Shown here in pieces: positions 25,405 through 34,880 of a stretch of DNA of 64,000 nt. The notes beneath the pieces were generated by a model. It searched no databases, was not told where the DNA came from, and saw only the letters and a program-made list of their open reading frames with translations. Each line of letters begins with the position of its first letter. Position 1 is the stretch's first letter. The stretch spans positions 124,001 to 188,000 of the forward strand of contig NZ_JAHIAB010000008.1 in assembly GCF_018760365.1 (NCBI RefSeq). The letters are read 5' to 3'. This DNA is from Pseudooceanicola endophyticus (GTDB taxonomy: Bacteria > Pseudomonadota > Alphaproteobacteria > Rhodobacterales > Rhodobacteraceae). Both the position numbers and the translations under genes were made by a program.

Positions 25405-27054
25405 ATGTCCCGCACGCGCTACGACGCGGTTGTGATCGGGTCCGGCCCGACCGGATCCTTCGCGGTCAAGGAACTGACGGAGCAGGGGCTGAACGTGCTG
25501 CTTCTGGAAGCCGGCCCCGAGGTCGGCCCCGAGGCCTTCGACCCCAATCGCAAGAAGCCGCCGCAAAGCGACATCAACATCTGGGAACGCGCCCGCGCGA
25601 CCCTGAAGGGCCAGCCGGTGCAGGCCCGTGCCGCCTTCTTTTCCGAAAAGCTGGCGCATCTTTACGTCAACGACCGCCAGAACCCCTATACGACGCCGAA
25701 GGACGCCCCCTTCCTGTGGATCCGCGGCAAGCAGTCGGGCGGGCGGATGCATACCTTCGGGCGGGTGCTGCTGCGCTGGACGGATGATGATTTCAAGCTG
25801 AAGACCCGCACCGGCAAGGGCGCCGACTGGCCGATCCGTTACGATGACATTGCCCCCTTCTACGACGAGGTCGAGGGTTTCCTGGGTCTTTACGGCCAGA
25901 AGGACGACATCCCGACCTTCCCCGACGGGGTCTATGCCCACGAGGCCCAGCTGAACCCCGCCGAAACGCGCTTCAAGACCGACCTGGAGGCGCTCTGGCC
26001 GAACCGACGCGTGACCACCTGGCGCTACATCGCGACCGAGCCCGAACGCGTGCCCTCGCCGCTGCGCGCGGCCCTTGCGACGGGCCGGCTGAGCGTGCGC
26101 TACGACAGCATCGCCCGCAAGGTGCTGACCGATCCGGAAACCGGTCGCGCCACCGGGGTCGAGCTGCTGGATGCAAAGACCCGCGCGGTGGAAACGGTGG
26201 AGGCCGATGCGGTCGTCCTGTGTGCCTCGGCCATCGAAAGCGTGCGGCTGATGCTGAACTCGACCTCCGAGGCGCATCCGCAGGGGCTTGGCAACAGCTC
26301 GGGGACGCTGGGGCGCTACTTCATGGACCAGCTGCCCTGCCTCGCGGTCGGTTCCTACAGCCGGGCGAAAGGCTGGACGCTCGACACCGCCTCGCCCGAG
26401 GATCCGTTCTACCCGCCCAGCGGCGGCGCCTTCATCCCGCGTTTCGTCGCCCCCGATGGCAGCGCCGAAAGCCTTTACGATTTCCAGGCCACCGTCGGGC
26501 GCATCCCCGTGCCCGAGGATCAGGATGCGCGGTTCTCGGTCTTCGGCTTCGGCCAGATGATGCCCGCGCCCGAGAACCGCGTGACCCTTGATCCCGGGCG
26601 CAAGGATGCTTGGGGCATCCCGGTGCCGCATATCCGCTGCAAGATGGCCCCCGAGGACGAGGCGCTGCTGGCCGAACAGGAAGAGACCCTGATCGACATG
26701 GCCGAAAAGACCGGCGCCAAGCTGGAATTCATCGGCTCTCCGAACGGGCTGCGCGAAATGGGTCGGGGCGCCTATCCCGATGCCGATGCCTTCAGTCGCT
26801 TCATCTTCCGCAAGTGGTTCGCCAGGACCATGGTCATGGGCGCCGCGATCCACGAGACGGGCGGTGCGCGCATGGGCGAGGACCCCGCTGCGTCGGTACT
26901 GGACGGGATGAACCGCTGCTGGGATGCGCCGAACCTGCTGGTGACCGATGCCTCGGCCTTCTGCACCAGCGGCGTCACCGGCACCACGCTGACCGCCATG
27001 GCACTGACCGTGCGCGCCTGCAGGGCCCTGGCCGCCGATCTGAAGCAGGGCTGA
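25405..27054 (+). CDS. GMC-family FAD oxidoreductase, sugar-type
   Basis: This 549-residue flavoprotein has an N-terminal ADP-binding loop VVIGSGPTGSFAVKEL and ends with HETGGARMG plus TDASAFCTSGVTGTTLTAMA. Relatives in sugar loci oxidise a hydroxyl of glucosides or free sugars, often at C3. The first active-site histidine (HETGG) is present. The position usually filled by Asn in an NPxLT motif reads TGTTLT here, so the second catalytic residue appears replaced. The ATG at 25405 has TGGAGAA upstream; an in-frame start 48 bp earlier overlaps the spacer and is less likely. Cytoplasmic, since no signal peptide is seen. Confidence 0.85.
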   Translation: MSRTRYDAVVIGSGPTGSFAVKELTEQGLNVLLLEAGPEVGPEAFDPNRKKPPQSDINIWERARATLKGQPVQARAAFFSEKLAHLYVNDRQNPYTTPKDAPFLWIRGKQSGGRMHTFGRVLLRWTDDDFKLKTRTGKGADWPIRYDDIAPFYDEVEGFLGLYGQKDDIPTFPDGVYAHEAQLNPAETRFKTDLEALWPNRRVTTWRYIATEPERVPSPLRAALATGRLSVRYDSIARKVLTDPETGRATGVELLDAKTRAVETVEADAVVLCASAIESVRLMLNSTSEAHPQGLGNSSGTLGRYFMDQLPCLAVGSYSRAKGWTLDTASPEDPFYPPSGGAFIPRFVAPDGSAESLYDFQATVGRIPVPEDQDARFSVFGFGQMMPAPENRVTLDPGRKDAWGIPVPHIRCKMAPEDEALLAEQEETLIDMAEKTGAKLEFIGSPNGLREMGRGAYPDADAFSRFIFRKWFARTMVMGAAIHETGGARMGEDPAASVLDGMNRCWDAPNLLVTDASAFCTSGVTGTTLTAMALTVRACRALAADLKQG

Positions 27055-27064
27055 GGGGGCGGCG

Positions 27065-28117
27065 ATGAAGACGATCAAGGGGCCGGGCCTGTTCCTGGCG
27101 CAGTTCGCGGGCGATGCTGCGCCCTTCGACAGCTGGGAGGGCATCACCCGCTGGGCCGCCGGCTGCGGCTATCTGGGCGTCCAGGTGCCCAGCGGTGATA
27201 CGCGCCTGATGGATCTGGACCTGGCCGCCGAAAGCCCCGCCTATTGCCAGGAGCTGCTGGGGCAGGCGCAGGAGAACGGCGTCACCATCACCGAGCTTTC
27301 GGCGCATCTTCAGGGCCAGCTGGTCGCGGTGCATCCCGCCTATGACACGGCCTTCGACGGTTTCGCCCCGCCGCAGCTGCGCGGCAACCCGGCGGCGCGT
27401 CAGGCGTGGGCGGTCGATCAGGTGAAAAAGACGATCACCGCCTCGCGCAACCTCGGCCTGACCGCCATGGCAAGCTTTTCCGGTGCCCTCGCCTGGCCCT
27501 ATCTCTATCCCTGGCCGCAGCGCCCTCCCGGCCTGATCGAGACCGCCTTCGACACGCTGGCCGCGCGCTGGCGTCCGATCCTCGATCATGCCGAGGACTG
27601 CGGCGTCGACATCTGCTACGAGATCCACCCCGGAGAGGACCTGCACGACGGCATCAGCTTCGAGATGTTCCTGGACCGCGTGGACGGGCATCCGCGCGCG
27701 AAGATGCTCTATGATCCGTCGCATTACGTGCTGCAATGCCTCGATTACCTTGCCAATCTGGACATCTACGCCGAGCGGATCGGCATGTTCCACGTCAAGG
27801 ATGCAGAGTTCACGCCCTCGGGGCGGCAAGGGGTCTATGGCGGTTACCAGCCCTGGCTGGCGCGCGCCGGGCGCTTCCGCTCGCCGGGGGACGGGCAGGT
27901 TGACTTCGGCGCGGTGTTCTCGAAACTCACGGCCATGGGGTTCGATGGCTGGGCCGTGGTGGAATGGGAATGCTGCCTGAAACATGCCGAGGACGGCGCG
28001 CGCGAGGGCGCGCAGTTCGTGCGCGATCACATCATCCGGGTCGCCGACCGGGCCTTTGACGATTTCGCCGCCGCCGGTACGGATGCGGCGGCCAACCGCA
28101 GGATGCTGGGACTATGA
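27065..28117 (+). CDS. Second TIM-barrel sugar isomerase/epimerase-like enzyme
   Basis: This 350-residue xylose-isomerase-like TIM-barrel protein has metal-site segments ICYEIHPGEDLHDG, YDPSHYVLQCLDY, FHVKDAEF and the terminal VVEWECCLKH. It resembles enzymes encoded next to sugar dehydrogenases that act on keto-sugars or 3-keto-glycosides. It lies 10 bp after the GMC gene and overlaps the Gfo/Idh/MocA gene by 4 bp, so the three are made together. Confidence 0.85.
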   Translation: MKTIKGPGLFLAQFAGDAAPFDSWEGITRWAAGCGYLGVQVPSGDTRLMDLDLAAESPAYCQELLGQAQENGVTITELSAHLQGQLVAVHPAYDTAFDGFAPPQLRGNPAARQAWAVDQVKKTITASRNLGLTAMASFSGALAWPYLYPWPQRPPGLIETAFDTLAARWRPILDHAEDCGVDICYEIHPGEDLHDGISFEMFLDRVDGHPRAKMLYDPSHYVLQCLDYLANLDIYAERIGMFHVKDAEFTPSGRQGVYGGYQPWLARAGRFRSPGDGQVDFGAVFSKLTAMGFDGWAVVEWECCLKHAEDGAREGAQFVRDHIIRVADRAFDDFAAAGTDAAANRRMLGL

Positions 28118-29259
28118 CGATGGCACGGATCAGGCTGGGGATGGTCGGCGGCGGCAAGGACGCCCTGATCGGAGAGGTGCACCGGCTGGGCGCACGGCTG
28201 GATGGCCAGTTTGATCTGGTCGCGGGGGCGCTGTCCTCGACCCCGGAGAAATCGCTGGAAAGCGGGCTGGCGCTCGGGCTTGATCCGGGGCGCTGCTACG
28301 GCAGCTTCGCCGAGATGGCCCGCGCCGAGGCCGCCCGCCCCGATGGTATCGAGGCGGTGGTGATCGTGACGCCGAACCATGTCCATGCGGCGGCGGCATC
28401 GGCCTTCCTGGCCGAGGGCATCCACGTGATCTGCGACAAGCCCCTGGCCGCCACGATGGAGCAGGCGGGGATGCTGGCCGATGCGGTGCAGGACAGCGCC
28501 GCGCTGTTCATTCTGACCCACAACTACACCGCCTATCCGATGATCCGCGAGGCCCGCGCGATGATTGCCCGGGGCGATCTGGGACCGCTGCGCGTCGTGC
28601 AGGCGGAATATGCCCAGGACTGGCTGACCCGGGACAGCACCGGGAAGCAGGCGGACTGGCGCGGTGATCCGGCCCGCGCCGGCATCGGCGGCGCGGTGGG
28701 CGACATCGGCACCCATGCCTTCAATCTGGCGGGCTTCGTCACCGGCCTGCGGGCCGAGGCGCTCTCGGCCGATCTGCAAAGCTTCGTGCCGGGGCGGCGG
28801 GTCGATGACAATGGCCACGTGATGCTGCGCTATGGTGGCGGCGTGCGCGGGATGCTGTGGTTCTCTCAGGTGGCGGTGGGCTGCGGCAACGGGCTGCGGC
28901 TGCGCGTCTTCGGTGCCGAGGCGGGGATCGAATGGTCCCAGGAAGAGCCCGAGCTGCTGTGGTACACCCGGTTCGGCGAACCCCGCCAGCGGCTGACGCG
29001 TGCCGGGCCGGGAACCGGACCCGCTGGACTCAGCCGCACGCCTTCGGGCCATCCGGAGGGCTATATCGAGGCCTTCGCCAATCTCTACACCGAGGCCGCC
29101 GCGGCGATCCGCGCGGCCCGGGCCGGCAACGGGCGCGACATCGGCCTGCTGCCCGGGCTGAAGGAGGGGCTGGAGGGAATGCAGTTCATCGCCGCCTGTG
29201 TCGAGTCCTCGGCGCAGGATGGCCGCTGGCTGCCGCTGGATCCGGTCACGGCCCCCTGA
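28114..29259 (+). CDS. Gfo/Idh/MocA-family oxidoreductase
   Basis: This 381-residue NAD(P)-dependent sugar dehydrogenase begins [20 protein letters not shown] with a GxGGG-like nucleotide loop. It has the family's catalytic-lysine motif [12 protein letters not shown], and [15 protein letters not shown] in the substrate domain (GxxxDxGxH-like). With the GMC flavoenzyme and two TIM-barrel proteins it completes a probable oxidise-isomerise/cleave-reduce pathway. An alternative ATG lies at 28120. It is the last gene before a terminator. Confidence 0.9.
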   Translation: MTMARIRLGMVGGGKDALIGEVHRLGARLDGQFDLVAGALSSTPEKSLESGLALGLDPGRCYGSFAEMARAEAARPDGIEAVVIVTPNHVHAAAASAFLAEGIHVICDKPLAATMEQAGMLADAVQDSAALFILTHNYTAYPMIREARAMIARGDLGPLRVVQAEYAQDWLTRDSTGKQADWRGDPARAGIGGAVGDIGTHAFNLAGFVTGLRAEALSADLQSFVPGRRVDDNGHVMLRYGGGVRGMLWFSQVAVGCGNGLRLRVFGAEAGIEWSQEEPELLWYTRFGEPRQRLTRAGPGTGPAGLSRTPSGHPEGYIEAFANLYTEAAAAIRAARAGNGRDIGLLPGLKEGLEGMQFIAACVESSAQDGRWLPLDPVTAP

Positions 29260-29281
29260 TCCGCCCAAGAGGCGAGTCTGC

Positions 29282-29311
29282 AAGGCGCGGAGCCCCGGTT
29301 CCGCGCCTTTT
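29282..29311 (+). terminator. Rho-independent terminator of the sugar operon
   Basis: AAGGCGCGGA and TCCGCGCCTT form a perfect 10-bp stem with an 8-nt loop, running into a TTTT stretch. It starts 22 bp after the Gfo/Idh/MocA stop. Confidence 0.75.
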
Positions 29312-29670
29312 CGCGTTCCCTGACCCCGCCATTTCGCGCCGGGCGGGTGGCCCGGGACGTCCTGCGCCGAAAATTCATGCAGCCGAAAGGCGCGGGGATC
29401 ACAGCCCCGGGCGTTGCGGCAAAAGCATTTGACGGCCCGGGAAATCCGCAAATACCGTTTGCATACTAATGAGTGTCCGATCCTCGGGATCTGCCCTCGG
29501 TTCCGGCCTGCGGCCGGGTCCCGGGCGCGGCTCCCGCACCCCGAACGTGCCCGGCTGTCCGGCGCGCGCAGGGTGGCGGCATGTCTGCTGCCGGGTCGGA
29601 AAGAAGCCGCCAAAAAGGCGGACCGGGTCGAAAGACCGTCCAACAGCTTAGGGATCTGGAGCTTCGCGAG
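29312..29670. other. Non-coding stretch with promoter of the Liv/NicAB-like operon
   Basis: No protein-coding gene is supported here. An open frame runs through it into the binding-protein gene but lacks family similarity. The stretch holds a candidate -35 (TTGACG, 29429-29434) with a weak -10 (AATACC, 29451-29456) and an operator-like repeat at 29448-29462. The downstream 200 bp would be an untranslated leader; no riboswitch fold was recognised. Confidence 0.4.
29448..29462. promoter_or_regulatory. Inverted repeat GCAAA-TACCG-TTTGC, candidate operator
   Basis: The 15-bp inverted repeat overlaps the presumed -10 region of the Liv/NicAB-like operon, where a repressor would act. The operon has no dedicated regulator gene adjacent, so the binding protein is unknown. 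Confidence 0.4.
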
Positions 29671-30882
29671 ATGATGAAGAGAAGAACGCTACTGACGTCG
29701 ATGGCCGCGCTTGGTGCGGTCGGGGCCCTGCCGGCACGCCTGCTGGCGCAGGGGGCGACGATCAAGATCGGGGACATCAACTCCTACACCGCGCTTCCCG
29801 CCTTCACCGAGCCCTACAAGAAGGGCTGGACGCTGGCGATGGAGGACATCAATGCCAAGGGCGGCGTGCTGGGCAAGCAGCTTGAGGTGATCAGCCGCGA
29901 TGACACCGGCGATCCCTCCACCGCCATCCGCATCGCCGAGGAGCTGGTCTCCAAGGATGGCGTGGCGATGCTGTTCGGCACCTACCTTTCGAACATCGGC
30001 CTGGCGGTCTCGGATTTCGCCAAGCAGAAGGAAGTGTTCTTCCTGGCCTCCGAACCGCTGACCGACGCGATCATCTGGTCGAGCGGCAACAAGTACACCT
30101 ATCGCCTGCGCCCGGCGACCTATACCCAGTCTTCCATGCTGGCCGAGCAGGCCGCCAAGCTCGACGTCACCAAATGGGCGACCGTGGCGCCGAACTACGC
30201 CTACGGCAAGGATGCGGTCGCGGCCTTCAAGACCGCGCTGAAAAAGCTCAAGCCCGAGGTCGAGTTCGTCGAGGAACAATGGCCGCCGGTCTTCAAGATC
30301 GACGCCGGTGCCACCGTGCGCGCCCTGGAGGCCGCCAAGCCCGAGGCGATCTACAACGTCACCTTCGGCGCGGATCTGGCGAAATTCGTCCGCGAGGGGT
30401 CGCTGCGCGGCCTCTTCGATGACCGTTCCGTGGTCTCCCTGCTGACCGGCGAGCCCGAGTACCTTGATCCTCTGGGCGATGAATGCCCCGACGGCTGGAT
30501 CGTCACCGGCTATCCGGGCACCGACATCAAGACGCCCGAGCACGAGGCCTTCGCCAAGGCCTATATCGACCGCTGGGGCGAAGACCCCAAGACCGGCTCG
30601 GTGGTGGGCTACAACTCGCTTCTCGCCGCTGCCACGGCGATGGAGAAGGCGGGCTCCACCGACACCGATGCCATGCTGGCCGCGATGGACGAGCTGCACG
30701 TGAAGGCCCCCACGGGCGAGTTCTACTTCCGGGCCGCCGACCACCAGTCCACCATGGGCGCCTGGGTCGGCAAGACCGCGCTGGTCGACGGCAAGCCGAA
30801 GATGATCGACTGGAGCTACGAGGACGGCGCCGACTTCCTGCCCTCCGAGGAAGAGGCCGCCAAGCTGCGCCCGGCCAGCTGA
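29671..30882 (+). CDS. Branched-chain-amino-acid-type ABC substrate-binding protein
   Basis: This is a 403-residue periplasmic protein of the LivJ/AmiC-like family 5. The N-terminus MMKRRTLLTSMAALGAVGAL, with export cleavage near LLAQ-GATIKIG, has a twin-arginine-like start. The mature part has DINSYTALPAFTEPYKKGWT and GGVLGKQLEVISRDDTGDPS, typical for the first lobe. Family members bind amino acids, amides, urea or aromatic acids. Co-location with a NicAB-like hydroxylase favours an aromatic or N-heterocyclic ligand here (inferred). The ATG at 29671 was chosen for its TGGAG site and the start of the signal peptide. Confidence 0.9.
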   Translation: MMKRRTLLTSMAALGAVGALPARLLAQGATIKIGDINSYTALPAFTEPYKKGWTLAMEDINAKGGVLGKQLEVISRDDTGDPSTAIRIAEELVSKDGVAMLFGTYLSNIGLAVSDFAKQKEVFFLASEPLTDAIIWSSGNKYTYRLRPATYTQSSMLAEQAAKLDVTKWATVAPNYAYGKDAVAAFKTALKKLKPEVEFVEEQWPPVFKIDAGATVRALEAAKPEAIYNVTFGADLAKFVREGSLRGLFDDRSVVSLLTGEPEYLDPLGDECPDGWIVTGYPGTDIKTPEHEAFAKAYIDRWGEDPKTGSVVGYNSLLAAATAMEKAGSTDTDAMLAAMDELHVKAPTGEFYFRAADHQSTMGAWVGKTALVDGKPKMIDWSYEDGADFLPSEEEAAKLRPAS

Positions 30883-30976
30883 TCGCCTTTCCCGGCGCGG
30901 TCTGATCCGCGCCGGTCCGGGCGGGGGGCCAGCCGCCGCCCGCCTTCCCGACGTTTCTCCAGAAGGGAGACCCGCC

Positions 30977-32869
30977 ATGGGTTTCTACCTCGCGCAGCTC
31001 CTGACCGGGCTGGCCAATGCCTCTTCGCTGTTCCTGATTGCCTGTGGCCTGTCGATCATCTTCGGCGTGACCCGGATCGTGAACTTCGCCCATGGTTCCT
31101 TCTACATGCTGGGCGCCTATCTTTCCTATACGCTGGTCACCCATCTGAGCGCCCTTGGCGCGCTTGGCTTCTGGGGCGGCGTGCTGGTTTCGGCGCTTCT
31201 GGTGGGGGTGATCGGGCTGCTGGTCGAGGTGCTGATCCTGCGCCGCATCTACCGCGCCCCCGAGCTGTTCCAGCTGGTCGCCACCTTCGGCATCCTGCTG
31301 ATCATCGAGGACGCGGCGCTGGCGATCTGGGGCGCCCAGGACCTGCTGGGGCCGCGCGCCCCGGGCCTGTCGAAGGCCGTGCGCATCCTGGGGGAACCCA
31401 TTCCGCAATATGATCTGGCGCTGATCGTCATCGGGCCGGTGGTGCTGGGGCTGATCTGGCTGATCTTCCACCGCACCCGCTGGGGCGTGCTGGTGCGCGC
31501 CGCCACCCAGGACCGCGAGATGGTCGGCGCCCTTGGCGTCAACCAGGCGCTGCTGTTTTCCTCGGCCTTTTTCCTGGGCTCGGTCATGGCCGGTCTGGGG
31601 GGCGCGTTGCAGATCCCGCGCGAGGCGGTGAACCTGAACATGGACCTTTCCGTCATCGGCGACGCCTTCGTGGTGGTGGTGATCGGCGGCATGGGCAGCG
31701 TCACCGGCGCCTTCATCGCGGCGGTGCTGATCTCGGTCCTCAATGCCTTTGCGGTGCTGGTCTTCCCGCAGATCTCGCTCGTGCTGCCGTTCATCGTCAT
31801 GGCGCTGGTGCTGGTGGTGCGTCCCTACGGCCTGCTGGGCAAGCCCGGCAGCGAGAAGGGCGCCCCTGCCGATCCCGAGGCGCCGCTGCGCCCGCTGAAC
31901 CCGGCCGGGCGGCTGGCCATGGGCGCCGTGGTGGTGATCCTGGCGCTGGTGCCGCTGGTCTCGGCCGATTTCACCATGATCCTGCTGGTCGACGTGCTGA
32001 TCGCGGTGCTGTTCGCGGCCTCGCTGCATTTCATCATGGGCACGGGGGGCATGATCTCTTTCGGCCATGCCGCCTATTTCGGGGTCGGCGCCTATGCGGC
32101 GGCGCTGGTCGTCAAGTGGCTGGGCCTGTCGATGGTGCCGGCGATGATCGTCGCGCCCGTGGCCTCGGGGCTGGCGGCGCTGGTCTTCGGCTGGTTCTGC
32201 GTGCGCCTGTCGGGGGTTTACCTTGGCATGCTGACGCTGGCCGCCGCGCAGATCGTCTGGGGCGTCACCTTCCAGTGGCAGGACGTCACCGGCGGCGATG
32301 ATGGCATCATCGGCGTCTGGCCGGCGAAATGGGCCAGCTCCGAAACCGCCTATTTCTACCTGGCGCTGGTGCTTTGCGCGGGCGGCGTCTGGCTGCTGCG
32401 CCGCGCCGCCCATGCGCCCTTCGGCTACATGCTGCGCGGCATCCGCGACAGCGAGATCCGCGCCGAGGCGATCGGCGTCGACACCCGCTTCCATCAATGG
32501 ATGGCCTTCACCTTCGCGGGCACGCTGGCGGGGCTGGCGGGGGTGGTGTCGGCCTTCGCCAAGGGCTCGGTCTTCCCGGATGTGCTCAATATCTCCAGCT
32601 CCATCGACGCGCTGATCATGGTGCTGCTGGGGGGTATCCACACGCTGCTCGGGCCGCTTCTGGGCGCCTCGGTCTTCGTGCTGATCGAAAGCTGGGTGAC
32701 GCGGCTGGAATACTGGCGCTTCATCTTCGGCCTGATCATCCTGGGCGTCGTGCTGATCGCCCCCGACGGGCTGGCCGGGGCGCTGTCGCGGCTGCTGGCC
32801 TTCCTGAAGGCGCGCATCCGGCCCGGCACCGATACCAAGAAGGAGGCGCTGCATGGGCAACGTTCTTGA
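30977..32869 (+). CDS. Fused LivH-LivM ABC permease
   Basis: This 630-residue integral membrane protein carries both channel subunits. Residues 1-290 are LivH-like (IIFGVTRIVNFAHGSFYMLG, VVVVIGGMGSVTGAFIAAVL). Residues 310-600 are LivM-like (ISFGHAAYFGVGAYAAALV, LLGGIHTLLGPLLGASVFVL). In most bacteria these are separate genes. The linker near residues 293-310 is short and charged (GSEKGAPADPEAPLRP). The start has AGAAGGGAG upstream, and the end overlaps the livG-like gene by 17 bp. Confidence 0.92.
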   Translation: MGFYLAQLLTGLANASSLFLIACGLSIIFGVTRIVNFAHGSFYMLGAYLSYTLVTHLSALGALGFWGGVLVSALLVGVIGLLVEVLILRRIYRAPELFQLVATFGILLIIEDAALAIWGAQDLLGPRAPGLSKAVRILGEPIPQYDLALIVIGPVVLGLIWLIFHRTRWGVLVRAATQDREMVGALGVNQALLFSSAFFLGSVMAGLGGALQIPREAVNLNMDLSVIGDAFVVVVIGGMGSVTGAFIAAVLISVLNAFAVLVFPQISLVLPFIVMALVLVVRPYGLLGKPGSEKGAPADPEAPLRPLNPAGRLAMGAVVVILALVPLVSADFTMILLVDVLIAVLFAASLHFIMGTGGMISFGHAAYFGVGAYAAALVVKWLGLSMVPAMIVAPVASGLAALVFGWFCVRLSGVYLGMLTLAAAQIVWGVTFQWQDVTGGDDGIIGVWPAKWASSETAYFYLALVLCAGGVWLLRRAAHAPFGYMLRGIRDSEIRAEAIGVDTRFHQWMAFTFAGTLAGLAGVVSAFAKGSVFPDVLNISSSIDALIMVLLGGIHTLLGPLLGASVFVLIESWVTRLEYWRFIFGLIILGVVLIAPDGLAGALSRLLAFLKARIRPGTDTKKEALHGQRS

Positions 32870-33629
32870 GGTCCGCTCCCTGTCGAAGAGCTTTGGCGGC
32901 ATCCGCGCCGTCCGCGACGTCAGCTTCGATCTGAAACGCGGAGAGTTTCTGGCCCTGATCGGCCCCAACGGGGCCGGCAAGACCACCTGCTTCAACATGC
33001 TGAACGGCTACCTGCGGCCCGACACCGGATCGGTAAAGCTGCTGGGGCGCGAACTGGTGGGCATTCCGCCCCGCAAGGTCTGGCGCATGGGGGTCGGACG
33101 GACCTTCCAGATCACCGAGACCTTCCGCTCCATGACGGTGCTGGAGAATGTCCAGATGGCGCTGATCTCGCACAACCGGCGGATCTTCGACCTGTTCTCG
33201 AAGGCGACGGCGCTTTACCGCGACGAGGCGCTGAAGCTGCTGGAGCTGATCGGCATGGCCGCGCAGGCCGACCGCCCCTGTGCGGAACTGGCCTATGGCG
33301 ATCTGAAGCAGCTGGAGCTGGCGATCGCGCTGGCCCATGATCCCGACCTGCTGCTGATGGATGAACCCACCGCCGGCATGGCGCCCAACGAACGCATCGC
33401 GCTGATGCAGCTGACCGCCGACATCGTGGCCAGGGGCCATGTCAGCGTGATCTTCACCGAACACGACATGGATGTGGTCTTTGCCCATTCCCACCGCATT
33501 CTGGTGCTGAACCGAGGCGAGCTGATTGCCGAGGGCACCGGCGACGAGATCCGCGCCAATGCCCTGGTCCAGGAGGTCTATCTGGGCGGCGGCAGTCTGT
33601 TCCACGAAAAGGAAACCGCCCATGCTTGA
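32853..33629 (+). CDS. livG: Branched-chain-type ABC ATPase (LivG-like)
   Basis: The 258-residue ATPase has Walker A GPNGAGKTT, Walker B LLLMDEPTAGMAP and the LivG-type insert before the signature (ALISHNRRIFDLF). The signature loop is degenerate: CAELAYGDLKQLELAIAL in place of LSxGxQ, as is common in LivG proteins. It overlaps its neighbours on both sides and pairs with the LivF-like ATPase. Confidence 0.92.
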   Translation: MGNVLEVRSLSKSFGGIRAVRDVSFDLKRGEFLALIGPNGAGKTTCFNMLNGYLRPDTGSVKLLGRELVGIPPRKVWRMGVGRTFQITETFRSMTVLENVQMALISHNRRIFDLFSKATALYRDEALKLLELIGMAAQADRPCAELAYGDLKQLELAIALAHDPDLLLMDEPTAGMAPNERIALMQLTADIVARGHVSVIFTEHDMDVVFAHSHRILVLNRGELIAEGTGDEIRANALVQEVYLGGGSLFHEKETAHA

Positions 33630-34323
33630 GGTCCGGGAGCTGAATTCGCAATACGGCGGCGCCAAGATCCTGCACGGGGTCACCATGACGCTGGGCGCCA
33701 ACGAGGTGGTGGCGCTGCTGGGACGCAACGGCGCGGGCAAGTCCACGACGATGAAGTCGATCATGGGCATGGTGCGGCAGAAAAGCGGCTCCGTACTCTA
33801 CGAGGGCGCCGAGATGCTGGGCCGCCCCAGTCACGTGATCTGCCGCGCCGGTGTCGGCTATGTCCCCGAGGAACGCCGCATCTTCAAGGAGCTGACGGTG
33901 GAAGAGAACCTGTCCGTCGGCAAGCGCGAGAAACGCGCCGATGCCCCGGAATGGACCCTCGATCACCTTTATACGCTGTTTCCGAACCTGAAGGAGCGGC
34001 GGCGCAACCTTGGCAAGCACCTCTCGGGCGGGGAACAGCAGATGCTGACCATCGCGCGCACGCTGATGGGCAATCCCAAGGTGGTGCTGCTGGATGAACC
34101 CTCCGAAGGCATCGCCCCCGTCATTGTCGAGCAGATGGCCCATGTCATCGCCGAGCTGAAGCGCGAGGGGCTCTCGGTGCTGATCTCGGAACAGAACCTG
34201 CATTTCGCGCGGCTGGTCTCGGACCGGGCCTATATCATCGAGAAGGGCCAGATGCGTTACGAAGGCACCTTCGCCGAGCTGGATGCCCAGCCCGAGGTCA
34301 GCGCGAAATACCTCGCGGTCTGA
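33622..34323 (+). CDS. livF: Branched-chain-type ABC ATPase (LivF-like)
   Basis: This is the 233-residue second ATPase, with Walker A GRNGAGKST, signature LSGGEQQMLTIARTL and Walker B VVLLDEPSEGIAP. The ATG at 33622 overlaps the livG-like stop by 8 bp. The end of the gene is 80 bp before the 2Fe-2S subunit gene on the same strand. Confidence 0.92.
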   Translation: MLEVRELNSQYGGAKILHGVTMTLGANEVVALLGRNGAGKSTTMKSIMGMVRQKSGSVLYEGAEMLGRPSHVICRAGVGYVPEERRIFKELTVEENLSVGKREKRADAPEWTLDHLYTLFPNLKERRRNLGKHLSGGEQQMLTIARTLMGNPKVVLLDEPSEGIAPVIVEQMAHVIAELKREGLSVLISEQNLHFARLVSDRAYIIEKGQMRYEGTFAELDAQPEVSAKYLAV

Positions 34324-34403
34324 GGGCTGCGGGGGGATTGCCCCGGGCGGCGTTCCGGGCGAGGCTCGGGGCCGGATCTGCCCGGGGTGGAAAGGAATTG
34401 GCT

Positions 34404-34880
34404 TTGGCATCTCGACAGTTACGCTTCGTCCTCAACGGTCGGCCCGTGCAGGGCGAGGTCGATCCGACGCGCTCTCTTCTGGATGTGCTGCGCACCGATT
34501 TCGCGCTTAAGGGCCCGAAATACGGCTGCGGCAAGGGCCAGTGCGGCGCCTGTTCGGTGCTGGTGGGCGGGCAGGTGGCGCGGGCCTGCGTGCTGCGGGC
34601 GGGGCGCGTCGCGGGACAGGAGGTCACCACGCTGGAAGGGCTGGCGCCGGACGGCAGGCTGCATCCCGTGCAGCAGGCCTTCATCGACCGGCAGGGTGCC
34701 CAGTGCGGCTATTGCCTGAACGGCATGGTGATCTCGGCGGTGGCGTTGCTGCGGCAGGACCCGGCGCCGGACCGGGCGCGGGTGGAGGCGGCGCTGCGCG
34801 ACAACCTCTGCCGCTGCGGCACCCACCGGGAGATCGTCGCCTCTGTCCTGCTGGCCTCCGGAGCGCAGGCCGATGACTGA
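34404..34880 (+). CDS. 2Fe-2S subunit of a NicAB-like molybdenum hydroxylase
   Basis: This 158-residue electron-transfer subunit carries two [2Fe-2S] clusters. The N-terminal plant-type ferredoxin site is YGCGKGQCGACSVLV plus a later Cys in ARACVL. The C-terminal four-helix site is CGYC...CRCG. It passes electrons from the molybdenum site of its partner to that partner's hemes. The start is a TTG at 34404, spaced 7 bp from AAAGGA; no ATG is available nearby. It overlaps the large subunit by 8 bp. Confidence 0.88.
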   Translation: MASRQLRFVLNGRPVQGEVDPTRSLLDVLRTDFALKGPKYGCGKGQCGACSVLVGGQVARACVLRAGRVAGQEVTTLEGLAPDGRLHPVQQAFIDRQGAQCGYCLNGMVISAVALLRQDPAPDRARVEAALRDNLCRCGTHREIVASVLLASGAQADD

